Positions 53,134 through 64,000 of a stretch of DNA of 64,000 nucleotides are shown piece after piece. Positions within the stretch are counted from its first letter, which is position 1, and each line of letters starts with the position of its first letter. Under the pieces are notes generated by a model. The model did not search any database and was not told the DNA's origin. It saw only the letters and a program-made list of their open reading frames with translations. Location of the stretch: assembly GCA_023374045.1 (NCBI GenBank), contig CM041777.1, positions 481,841,594-481,905,593 of the forward strand. Reading direction: 5' to 3'. Source of the stretch: Limonium bicolor (lineage: Eukaryota; Streptophyta; Magnoliopsida; Caryophyllales; Plumbaginaceae). The translations under genes and the position numbers were made by a program.

Positions 53134-54884
53134 TGAAATACCCCTAACCTTAAAAACTTAATTAAATGATCTATTAATGATCTGTGATGGTTGATAAACA
53201 TCTAAACGCCATTGGGGAACAATCTAAAGATCTCAACAAGGCAAAACATGCCTTAAGATCAGTAAAGCCAAAAAATGTGCTTTAAGACACCATAGAGATT
53301 GTATGACCTCAAATAGGATCCAAAGTGGATTCCTAAGTATTATAATGAAGTAATTAACATTATAAAACCATTATCAAAGGAAACCAAGCTCTAAAACATC
53401 TTCTAACACAAAATGTGCTTTAAAATTCCTTAAAGCACGTTTTTGAGAAAATTGACTTTCTGAGTGGGTTTTGAGTGGTGTTAGGCATTGGATTAGACCT
53501 TGATATACTAATGTACTATAATGTACCACATTAGAGGGTCTAAATCCAAGATTTCAAAAAAAAATCAAAAATATGGCATTCATTTGTGAATAGTAACCCA
53601 AATAGTACATTTTTAAGCAAAAATGACTAAGTATGGTCAATGGTCAATTAATGACCATCCCTACCCTTATGAAGTCAGCATCATGGAGCAATGAAGGACA
53701 GCACATTCAACTTTAACACAAAATATCTAGCTAATTTGGTGAATCACCATTTTACTAATCCATTTTATACTTTTTATTCATTTAACCACATTATCTTTCT
53801 TTCTCTTGCCTCTTGTCCCATTCCAGCCGAGCCATCAGCATTCCCAAACCCTCTCAAGATGTGTTCTTGAGCATTCAAGGCAAATCAATCTCTTTTGCAC
53901 CTAAGGTAATGGTTTAAGGCATATTTTAGCTCTTTTTCTTCATCTTTCCATTACCTACACAAGGAGCTCATGATCTATCACTTTCCATTGCTCATTCTCA
54001 GAATTTTAAACCATGAACAACAATCATTCTCAGCTGAAGCAAGTCTTGGGACCAAGGTTGCCAAAATTTACATTATAAGGTAAAAACATACCTTAAGCAT
54101 TTCAATTCTCCATCCGGTTTTCTTCTTCTGATTTCTATGAGTTTATTCACTCATAATCTTCTTATTTACATGTTAATTCAGTTGGTTAACCATTTGGAGC
54201 AAGGATGACCGAAAATCAAAGGTAATATCATTCTTTAAGGCATTTTGCCAAGGTAAAACCTATTACCATGGCAGCTTGTTGTTGTCTAGCTATTCCCTAT
54301 GTTTATATGGTGAATTTAACACCATGTGGTGTGTTTAATTCAGGCCGAAACCCTTTGGAGACTACCTAGCATTTTTAAGGTGATTTTTGCCTTACATCTT
54401 ACATTAATTGTTCTTTATGGTTAAGCTCATGCTTGGAGTATAACCATATCTTATTTTGGTGTATTAAACATGTCTAAATGATGTGGTGATTTTTCCTCCA
54501 AGCTGCCGAGTTGTTACTAAAGATAAACCAAGGTATAAACACCTTAAACTTATGATTTTATGATTTTTAAGCATATATATTATATGTGCCGAGAGTGGAG
54601 TTGTTAATATAGGTGATTTTAACCTAAGTGTGGAAAAAATGACTAAGATAAATTAAGCTAGTCATTTAAGTGATTTAATTAACATAATGGTCAAATTATG
54701 ACATTATGTGGAAAAATAATTAAGCTACAGCAAGGCCGAGAGCTTATAGTATAATTTGAGCTATTTTATGTGTAATTTTATGTTATAAAGCAAAGTTGTA
54801 ATAAGGCCATGTCATTAGGTCATTTTAATTTAAGTTTAAAGCTTATTTAATTTAATTTATGCTTATATAGTTAAGTTTGGGGTC
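53134..54884 (+). repeat. LTR, first part (same family as the 26247 solo LTR)
   Basis: It starts TGAAATACCCCTAACC at 53134 and is homologous to about 26250-28110 (e.g. AAATAGTACATTTTTAGGCA-like text and the TTACCATAGCAGCTTG block). It is split at 54885 by a minus-strand solo LTR. No gene. Confidence 0.82.
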
Positions 54885-57800
54885 TGTAACACCCCTACTA
54901 CGCACATAACACTACTTGAAATCGCAGCGGAATTTAAACATCTAAACAGTAACTAAACGAATGGTGCTACAACGCCGTCAACCACCCACGTGGTTAACAA
55001 GGCTAAATAAATACAATTGTACCGGTCTGATGATCAGACTCCCGAGCATAGAACTAATAACCATATATATACATTAAACAAAATACCGAGTATTTACATG
55101 CATCCTTCATTGTAAAACATCACTGTTAGTCATCACTGTAAACCGTCATAACCAAATATATATCACGCCACGGAAGCACAGGCGCATCCCGGGCCAACAT
55201 CCAAAAGTACCCAAAAGTAAACTGCATCCTAGAATCTAGAGCCACTCCGCTTCTTCGATCCTCATCCTGCAGTAAAAGAAATATGGATCCCCCGAGGGGG
55301 TCAGCAACCCTTGGCTGGTATGGTTAACGCACAGCCCATCGGCTACTGGGATGCGTGCAAACTATTTGTCATGATGACATGGCATTCATTTTAAAACACA
55401 CAACTTATACATATATATCACATCATGGGTATTGTACATAACATCACATACATCACACAAGAACAATTCCTTATAGGAAGAGAACCAACACAGTTAGTCC
55501 CCATTGAGAGCCTAGAGAATGTTGCCATGCTCATGCTAAGCTCGTTACATAACTCGTTACCGTCCTGTTAGATTGAACGGATAACTTAACACAAGGTGCC
55601 TCGGATATAGTGATCCAAGCCCACCGAAATAACACATAGTATGCCCCTGTGGCCCGACGTGAGTCAGTAAAATAGCCTTGGTTAAGCTAAAGGGAAGGTT
55701 GGAAACCAAATTGGAAAACAACCATAACATACAAAGAGAATCGAACCGGTTATGACATCGACTCCCATACTCACACGCGTGGCCGGAACAGACCGGACTC
55801 CTCACTTCCCCCGTTAGCACTTGTTAGCAGTTCATCATTGAACTCAATACACAATTCACAACAATAGGTCAAGTCTTGTTAGACACACACAAGGGAAGAG
55901 AGTCATGCTTAACAACATAATAATATTTAACAACTGTAAACTCTTTACATGGTTTAATCTTACAAAGTCATAAACACACAGAAAACAAACAACACACAAG
56001 CCGGTGTAAACCGGTAGGCAACAGACTGCAAGAAAACCATACCTTGGTCCTTGCCTCGATTCGTTTCCACCTTGAGAGAATCCTAAACACATTAGTAACG
56101 TCGGTTAATTAACGCACTAATCCATTGTTAACTTGTTACTTCACATATCTATTTTATTTTATTTTCATACTTGTTATAACTCTTCACCATTTTAATTACC
56201 ATTTTAACACTCCTAACATGTCTTAATTAACCTCATATCATCATTACTAACTAACCACCATTTTTAGACATCATTTCCCCACTTAAAACAACAATTTTGG
56301 TCCATATAGTGGCCCGTCCGAACTTGTGTCCGAACCTCCAAGTTTGGACGCAAGCCGTGACTTTAGACAGAAAACAGACACACGTCCGAACTTATGTCTG
56401 GACTTCGGAAGTTCGGACGTGAGCCGAGAAAATCTAGACAGAAATCCATGCGTCCGAACATGTGTCCGGACTTCCCAAGTTCGGACACAGTTCGAGGATA
56501 ATCCTAAGGAAGAATGGGTACGTCCGAACTAGTGTCCGGACTTCCCAAGTTCGGACACTGTTCGCGAGTGAGGATTCTTTTACCCAACAGAGCCTGTCCG
56601 AACTTCCACATCCGGACGGAAGTTCGGACAAGGCATATTACTCAATTTCTAAGTCTTTAAACACTTAACCAAATTTCTCCAAAGCCTCCAACACTTATAG
56701 TATCTTCTCCTAAGGTTTCTAAGTGGTATTCCTTGCCTATTCCAATCATTATACCAAGATATTTCTTCCACACAACATCATTTCTTACAAGCTAAAACTC
56801 CTTATGTCATCCTTGAAATCCCTTTTTCTAAGCTTACACTTTCTCCTTATTTTACCAAAGTTTGCCTAAGTCTTTACCTAAGTCCAAAATGACATTGGTA
56901 TACACTCAAACCTCAAGATAATGCCTAAGTCCTTATTACACTCTAGAACACTTCCTAGTTCATCAAAATTCCTTTAAAACATCTTGAACTCCTTATGCAT
57001 TTCCTAAATTTCGACATAGCTTCTCCTAGCATTTTGTTACACCAAAGCACATTGTTTTCACCATTAAACACCCAAGAACACTAAGAACACCAAGAACACT
57101 CTCATACACAAAACTTCACTCAAATCTCACTACATTAAAATATAATGCATAACTTAAATTGCATGGCACTTAGGCCCTTAAAGTGCTTAATTAAATCATA
57201 AACACTGAATTTCCACAATATATATGCCTTTGACCTGCAAATACATACAACAAGACATATATTCTTTTACTAGTCTCCTTGAGAACATTTACTAGGTCAT
57301 TCACCTTTTGCTCTTTAGGTAGTTTTAACAAGCATTATAAGCTCATTTCTCCTAAGGCATTAAAACAACATTAGGTTAGTATATTTACCTCTTTTCCAAA
57401 CAACTTCTTTCTTGTTTCCTTATAAAACCGGTAAGGTATTTGATTCCTTGTCAAGTTCTAAACAATATACAAGCATTGAAATGAGTATACAAGCCCCAAG
57501 ATTAAACTCATTGTAAACCCTAGTTTTACATTATTTCTAAAATATTAATGTAGTTGTTTTACCTTGGTCTTTGAAGAGAGTTTGGATATCTATGAAGAGA
57601 GGACTCCACCAAGTCCTTGAAAGGTTGGAATGAAGCTAAAACAAAGCCATATAAAGAGCACCTTCAATGGGTATTTTCGGTCACAACAAAAACATGAAGG
57701 AAATGAAGTTTTTATTTGAGATTCCTTACCTAGAAGCAAAGGAGTAATAATATGTAAAAATACAAGCTCAAGCTCCTTCAATGGTGGAACTCCATGGCAC

Positions 57801-58662
57801 CGAAATGGGGCTCTTGAAGTTTTGAGAGATAGAAATGAAGAGCTTGATGAGAGGAAGAGATTGGTGGTGTTTGTTTTTTGATTTGGACAAGTGAGCTAGA
57901 TTTTACAAGAGGTCAAGCTAGAGTTTTAATGGTGGTGGTGAGTATTACCGTGAGAGAGCAGCAAGAAGGAGGATATGGAGTTGGAACCGTGTGAAATGGA
58001 GGAAGAAATGAGAAGGTAAGTTGCTTTTGAAGATATTTGTTAATAAAGTAAAGTAAATAGTTTAACTTGTCATCTTTATTTAACTAATGAGCTAACAAGG
58101 GTGGTGAGTCACCAACCTTAAAAACCGGCCCCCAATAGTAATATGAGGGTATTTTTCTTTGTTGAACATTTAATTACTTAATACAACATATGTTACAAAA
58201 TAGCTTATTAAAACTACTATTCATGAAAACAAGGCACATAGAAGTGAAATTTTTGATTTCCTATTGATATAGACATCCAAATGTGATATTATATATATAC
58301 ACTATTATTTAGAGTATGATGGACATCTAGCCACTCAAAACTCATTTACAAGACAATTTTTTAAAAATGTGCTTTAAGACTCCTTAAAGCACATTTTGTA
58401 TTTTAACTTGTTTTCAAGCTTGTTTTTCTTTGGTAATTGATTTAATATGTTCATTAGTATATAAATGAGGTCTTGGTAAGTTTGTTAGGTCTTACCCAAG
58501 CTTATTCCAAGCTTAGAGCACATTTTAGCCCTTATTGACCTTAAAGTAGTTAATTGTGTTCTTTATGGTTTAAATTGTTTACTAATGTTTCTAAGACTCT
58601 TTTTAGTCTTAATACACCATATTTAGGTGTTTAAACAACATAACTAGGTTTGGGGTATTTCA
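54885..58662 (-). repeat. Complete solo LTR, 3.78 kb, nested (TSD GGGTC)
   Basis: The minus strand begins TGAAATACCCCAAACC (58662) and ends AGGGGTGTTACA (54885). GGGTC flanks it at 54880-54884 and 58663-58667. It is homologous throughout to the 16034-19795 LTR and contains the same GTCCGAAC array. No PBS on either side. Small open frames inside are chance. Confidence 0.92.
56310..56640. repeat. GTCCGAAC/GTTCGGAC inverted-repeat array in the solo LTR
   Basis: Five units start near 56316, 56384, 56451, 56521 and 56595, e.g. GTCCGAACATGTGTCCGGAC followed by TTCCCAAGTTCGGACAC. The array matches that at 17430-17735 with different spacer text. Confidence 0.85.
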
Positions 58663-60080
58663 GGGTCAAATGGTAATTACTAGTAAAATATAAAGCCGTG
58701 GGCTTAATTTAGAGGAATTTAGGGTTTTTAAATGAATTTAATAAAAATTATAACATCTTATAAAGTTTTGGGTCAAAATTGTAAAAATAGAAAACTATAG
58801 GGTGTAATTAGTAATTACCGAAAGTTTTGGTCCAATTTGGTATTAGAAGTCAAAGTTGACTATATAGGAGACTTTGACCAAGTTTGGAGAATTTAAGAAA
58901 TTAAAATACTACCTTATAATAAGATAGTTATTAAATTGTAAAAGATTTATAAGAGATGGGGTGATATTGTGATTTCCGAAACTTTGGGGGTACTAAATGG
59001 GATTTAGTACAGACCTTAGGTTATTAGGAATTTTTAGAAGTTTATTTGGTTAAATTTGGAGTTTATATGAATTATATAAGTATAATATATGATATTTCAT
59101 ATCATTGTTACAAATGGGTAACATATGGGTAAAAACCGAGAATTATAGAAAGTATAAGGTTAGGAATGACATTTATAACCTTTTGGTATAGTTTGGCAAT
59201 TTTTGGAGTTATATATAAGGTTTTATAAAGATATATGTATAATATATAGTTTTAATGACATTAGAAAACTATGTATTATAAATTGGGGAGATTTGGTAAT
59301 TATACAAATTTATGTGGTGTGAATTTAATTAAAACAGACCCTAGGGTCTGTTCGGTAATTATAGCCTTTAAAAACTATAGGTTATAATTATTAAGGTTTA
59401 AGGATTATAATATAAGGTATATATTATAAGTGTAACAATGAAATATAATTTGGGGTTGATTTGTAATTTATGGAAGTAGTGTGGAATATAGTGAAAGCCG
59501 AGAGTATAAGGGCTGTTTGGTAATTTGTAACAATTTAAAACTATAGGTTATAATTGTTTTGAAGACATAAATGTCATAATATATGTTATATAACTATAAT
59601 ATAACATTATATTAATTATGTGGTGGATTTTGTAAATACTTAAGAAAAATAGGTGCTGTTCGGTAATAAGAACATTTTTGAATAAAAATTTATAATATGG
59701 TTTTAATGTTATAAGGGGAGTAACATTTATAATATAAGAAATATTCATTAAAAGAGAATGAATATATTATAAAGACTTACCATATAATAAATAGTCCCAT
59801 AATACATGTATATGAATAAATATATGTTATGGAGTGGAAAAATATAATATGGTTCAATAACCATGTATTATTAATTAAAAATGATATAAGATAAAGAGAA
59901 AAGAATTACAAACATTAGATATGGAAATTCTAATGTTAGGAGTATACATGAAATAATAAGGATTTATATAATTCAAAGTATTTTTACGTATGAATTATAC
60001 TACATTAAACTTGGAAAAACAAACCTTATGAAAATAAATACTAAGGTGAAATGTATAATATATGATAAAGAATTATACAT
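58663..60080 (+). repeat. LTR, second part, cut by the 60081 insertion
   Basis: It continues the LTR after the nested element and is homologous to 28115-29525. It stops at AATTATACAT (60080), where the equivalent site at 29520 reads on without a break. It does not resume before the window ends. Confidence 0.82.
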
Positions 60081-61639
60081 TGATGAGTGTCAAATGAGCA
60101 TGTTTTAGGGGTGTATTTCATATGTTTAATCAACACGTTTCATGCTCATTTCTCCACTCGGGCTTGTTTTCCTCTAGTTTTGTGTTTCATTGGTGTCTTA
60201 CACATTTATTGTTTAAACAGGGAATAACATAGATAGGAGTAAAGTAGATGAAGAGAGGAACGCGTGGGCGCAAACGGATCGAAAATCGGAGCTTAAACGA
60301 AGAAGATACAGCATTTCGAAGTTAGCCTACTGGCATCGACCGACCCATAGGGCTGGGTCGGTCGGACTTAAAAAGACGCGATTTTCATCCCCAAGCTACT
60401 GGAATCGACCGACCCATAGGTCTGGGTCAGTCGGCTGGTCGGTCGGACTTAAAAAAACGCGTTTCGGCCCCGAAATTGCTTCTAGACGCGATCGACCCAC
60501 GGGACCGACCCAGGGTGGGTCGGTCGGGTCAAAAATTAGCCGAGATCTGCGTTTTGAAACGAGGAATTTTGGGGAAAACTTCCCCATTCTTCATTCAGTC
60601 GAGTTCCGCCCCAAAAACAGAGAGGAAGGGCGATTCTAAAGGAGAAAAGAAGAGGAGAAGAGAAGAAGAAGAAGAAGAGAAGAGAAGGAAGGAGAAGATA
60701 AGCTCACCTCCTTCCAAGCTCCATTAATGGCTACTTCTATCCCTTGCTCTTTTATTTTCTCTCCTATGGCTGTGTAGAATCATTTGTAGCTAGGGCTTGG
60801 GGATTTTATCCCAAAATCCCTAAACTCCATTGTAGATTCTTGAACTCATTTATGGTTTTATTTTGGTTCTTGTGCTGAATACTGATAATAATTGTGTGTT
60901 TGAGGCTCTTGAACTTGTCACCCATGATTTGGGGATATGTTAAGGGTTTTGCCCAATTTGTTATCTTTGTGTTGAATTGGTTGGTTTGTCTTGAATTTGT
61001 CGAAATGAGATTCTGAGATAGATTATAGGTTGCTGATTAATTAGGCACTATGTGTTAAACTGGCTGGTTTGGCCTACCGATTAGTTGAGCATTATTGTGG
61101 ATTTCTGTCAACATGTGATTCTGAGATAGAAATCTGGACCGTCAGGGACTAGAACAGCGTACTCTAATATCGATGATTTCGAGATTGGATTACACTGCAA
61201 CTTAAGGGGAATTTGTGCTTAATGCTATCAATTGACTGGGTACTTGGAAGATCCGCCAAGTTCCAACTCCGTTGGTTAGGATTAGTAGACCTTGATTAGG
61301 CTATTAGCTAATTTAGCGTTCCCGTTGTTTAGCCATGAGTTCGAGAGTTGACCATTGGTAGTAAAGGGAAGATGGGTACAAATATCCATCCCGGGCTACA
61401 CCTATCCTAGATAGTTAGTTTAGTGTTTATTGCTTTTCTTTATTTCTCCAATTACAACCCAAAAACCCAAAACCCTAATTTACATTTATGCACTTTTGTA
61501 TATATCCTGTCGCACATTTACTAAGCTTATAATTAGCTAGACAGTTACGAAGTCCTGTGGATACGACCTTGTTGTACTACAATGATTGGGTTCACTGCCC
61601 ATAGTTAGCAAGATAGTTTCACCACTATTTTGCTCAACA
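60081..61639 (+). repeat. 5' LTR of an Athila-like element (1.56 kb)
   Basis: It starts TGATGAGTGTCAAATG and ends GCTCAACA, seven bases before a tRNA-Asp type PBS. The U5-like part carries GAAGTCCTGTGGATACGACC near 61549, typical of this group. A GC-rich dyad array lies at 60330-60535. The purine-rich stretch at 60620-60700 is not a gene. Confidence 0.82.
60330..60535. repeat. CGACCGACCCA inverted-repeat array in the LTR
   Basis: CGACCGACCCA (60336-60346) pairs perfectly with TGGGTCGGTCG (60353-60363). A second, imperfect copy is at 60406-60431 and a third, more complex one at about 60488-60531, spacing about 70-85 bases. Confidence 0.88.
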
Positions 61640-61645
61640 AGTTTT

Positions 61646-61660
61646 TGGCGCCGTTGCCGG
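61646..61660 (+). other. Primer-binding site (tRNA-Asp type)
   Basis: TGGCGCCGTTGCCGG, the PBS typical of Athila-type elements, thought to pair with tRNA-Asp. Confidence 0.85.
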
Positions 61661-61777
61661 CGACTTCGGTCCAACTATCTGTTTATTATTTGTTTAGTTT
61701 CTGTGCATATTTTTCATTTCTTGTATTCCCCCTTTTGTGTATAAATTTGTGTTACTTTTTTTAGGAACCTATCTCTG

Positions 61778-62940
61778 ATGGATGGTCTTGATGATCAAGC
61801 AGAAGATTGTTACGACTACACCTCTGGAGCAACCTATGACCAATACATTGATTGTCAAGGGTGTGGATCCTTTCATATGTGCCCTCCTTGTGAGGATCTA
61901 ATCTCAAGATCGGAGACTCTCATGGAGAACCAGTTTTTATCTGTCAATCCAAACCCCACTAAACAAGACATCGGTCGATGGATCAGGTGCCAAGAGTGTG
62001 GAGGAAACCAGAAGAGTGCTTATTGTTCTAAGATCACGGCAAGGGTAGATTCACCCACTCTGGAGGATCTTAGTGCTAGAATGAACACCATCGACAAGAA
62101 CCGGCTCATTACACTAGCTCGAAGGGAGCAACAACCAGAGAGTGAAATGGTCCATGAAGTGGAGCAGCAGACTAAGGAAAAAGACCTCGACATGAACCAA
62201 CTGAAGCTCTATGCCAAATTAGTAGAGATGAACGCGATGATGGAAGGTTTACTAAACCTTGCATCGCAGCAACCGGAGAGCGAAATGGTTCATAAAGTGG
62301 ATCACCTTACTGAGGACTTGAGTTGCTCTCTATCACCTCCCCCGTTCGAACCTGAGCAAACGTCATTCAACCATCTGCCTGAGTTTGAAGACAAGCCATC
62401 AGAGGACCGCTTCCACCTTGACTTCATGGAGTCTCCTCCCTTTGAAGTCAACTACCATTATTTCCCCTCCTTCTCTATGCTCCACCCAGAAGATGAGGAT
62501 GGATACATCCTCAACCTTGAGGAGGAGGAGGAGATGCCGCCTCCATCCGAGCCATCAGAGGAGAGTGCTATAATCAACTTCAAGGAGCCACCTCCCTCTG
62601 AAGTTGATTTTCATCAAGGCTCTTCCCATGAGCCTCACCAAGAAGTTGAGGACATTTACATCCTCGAATTTGAGGAGGAGAGGAGCCATCAAACTTTGAT
62701 CTTCACTTGAAGGATCAAGGCCCCCACCCGTGCACTAATGAAGTTGGGTGGAAGCTCAACGTACACCCGCTAAGTGTGGAGGCCACCTTCCCATTTGATC
62801 CGGGACCAAAGATTGAAGACAAAGTCAGCCCCGGAGTTCACCCTACACCGCTCACTGAGGATAAGGATGTTTACACTCTTGAATTTGAAGAGGAGGCTCC
62901 ACCACAGTTTGATCCTCGTACCAAGGATCACCCACCTTAA
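61778..62940 (+). CDS. Acidic repeat protein of the Athila-like element (one frameshift)
   Basis: The product is not recognised. The first frame (61778-62710, 310 residues) starts MDGLDDQAED and has two Cys clusters (CQGCGSFHMCPPC and CQECGGNQKSAYC), possibly zinc-binding. Then come a repeated segment (QPESEMVHEVEQQTKEKDL and QPESEMVHKVDHLTEDL) and several copies of an acidic module of the form PPSEVDFH...EDIYILEFEEE. Near 62680 one base changes the frame: the text to 62940 (DVYTLEFEEEAPPQFDP) is another copy of the module, so the original frame probably ended at 62940. There is no capsid core and no pol follows, so the element is likely non-autonomous. Confidence 0.6.
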
Positions 62941-64000
62941 CACTTCCACCTGATGATTGATCGGTGGAGTTTCACTTTCACATCCTAAGTGTTGAGGCCA
63001 CATTTCCTTTTGATCCGGGTCGTTCTTCATTGCTAGATGATGCCCGCCCAACCCACCCGTTGAAGCCGACTTCAACGTTCATATTCGATCCTGGATGACT
63101 TCACGGTGGTATGGTCTAGCCAAAGACCTTAAATAAGGGCCGCTTACCGGGAGGCAACCCGAATTTCATTTCGTGTCTTGTCTTTTAAATTCCGTTGGTT
63201 TAGATTTTGCATTGTTTTCAATAATGGGCTATTTTGGCATTCTTTGTACTTGCCCTTTTACGCCCAATTGGTGGCGTCTGTGTTGTGAATATTTTGGAAA
63301 TAGGTAAGCCCCTCTGAAAAAGGGATGAAATTAGGAACACTTACAAAGGAACCTCTGGCGAAATTTTCCAAGAGGACCTTCATCTCCAACGATTGAAGGT
63401 AGCACCTCAACGACCCCTCTCACTAGCAATTGTGCGGGCACCCTATCTTCCATCCACATCTTATCGGGGAGTACTCGTTTCACCCTTTAATATTTGCCCA
63501 CAACGACTCCACTATTTTTATTTCCTGTTTTTGTTTTCATTCTCCTTTGGTTTTGTTTTTGCTAACCCTTAACTCCAGTTGTAGTTTGGTTGCTTTTAGT
63601 GTTTTATGCGGGTGCAACTTCAAGTCCACACCGCAATCAAGCAATGCTACTTGAGGCTGAAGCTCAAGTGTGGGGGAGTTCTACAAACTGATAGCAATAG
63701 CAATCTCAGGGGAGTAGTAGTTTCTTTTAGTTTTCATTCTCTCTTCTCTAATTTTGAATCTGCAAATCTGGGGATAGCTGCTGTGGTATAATGGTGTTTA
63801 TGTCCCTTACGTTTCCTCTTTTGCCTGCTTCCTGAAAAGGTCTTCTGAAACCTTCCCCGGTTTGTTTGGTGAACAATGAGGACATTGTTCAAGTTAAGTG
63901 TGGGGGAGTGACCTTTTCGGCAAATTACATGCTTAAATGTAAGATCTCTCTGTGTATCTTGTGATTGTCCAAAATCAAAAACTTGGACCCTTGTGTTGTG
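62941..64000 (+). other. 3' internal noncoding region of the Athila-like element
   Basis: No pol is seen. Landmarks: GGGCCGCTTACCGGGAGGCA with ACCCGA at 63138-63164 and the purine-rich motif AAGTGTGGGGGAG at about 63667 and 63896, common in the 3' parts of this group and likely related to the polypurine tract. The base after the second motif does not match the 5' LTR start, so the 3' LTR lies outside the window. The short open frames at 63430-63791 are not supported. Confidence 0.55.

Noticed and set aside
60476..60727. Basic Lys/Glu-rich open frame in the Athila-like LTR
   Set aside because: A purine-rich GAA/GAG stretch inside an LTR; no family and no conservation.

Overview
The window is plant nuclear DNA made almost entirely of nested LTR retrotransposons. 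I see no host gene, rRNA or tRNA gene. The evidence is plant-type primer-binding sites (tRNA-iMet, tRNA-Asp-like and the TGGCGCCGTCTGTGGGA class), plant Ty3/gypsy lineages (Tat, Athila, a Del/Tekay-like long-LTR family), Ty1/copia pieces and the end of a CACTA transposon. An angiosperm is certain; the species cannot be told. Three N runs (12419-12918, 34833-35332, 50572-51071) are each exactly 500 bases, so they are placeholder gaps and order across them is not proven. Layout: 1-12418 is Tat-lineage element A (plus strand): partial 5' LTR, PBS, gag, a pol broken by frameshifts, a 44-bp minisatellite, a spliced-looking gene on the minus strand, a truncated 3' LTR, then a second copy of the 3' internal region running into a gap. 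12919-19795 is the 5' part of a minus-strand Del/Tekay-like element (protease, gag, PBS, 3.76-kb LTR). 19796-24825 is a decayed minus-strand Athila pol cut up by two truncated LTRs. 24826-34320 is a plus-strand long LTR split by a complete 5.2-kb solo LTR (TSD ATTTT) and followed by a tRNA-iMet PBS. 35333-38130 holds a CACTA terminus, two copia 3' ends and unassigned DNA. 38461-39023 is a piece of minus-strand LTR into which Tat element B (39024-50571) is inserted. B has the same plan as A and both its LTRs. 51072-60080 holds LTR fragments, a copia gag-pol remnant and a 3.78-kb minus-strand solo LTR (TSD GGGTC) nested inside a plus-strand LTR. 60081-64000 is the 5' part of an Athila-like, apparently non-autonomous LTR element with one acidic, repeat-rich ORF. 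Most interesting: (1) A and B share a GT-AG intron between gag and pol. Unspliced RNA meets a stop six bases into the intron and gives Gag; splicing joins Gag to protease in frame. (2) Both carry, between integrase and 3' LTR, a convergent antisense gene of about 900 codons with short introns at matching places. It has a Transposase_28-like N-terminal domain and a long coiled coil. (3) A alone has a second frame-preserving intron-like segment in its archaeal-type RNase H domain. (4) Arrays of GC-rich inverted repeats, different in sequence, occur in LTRs of several unrelated families here. (5) A hairpin ending in AACTTGTGGGACT occurs twice before each 3' LTR, the stem kept and the loop diverged. 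Both Tat elements look unable to move on their own because gag or pol is broken by single-base indels, some of which could be assembly errors.
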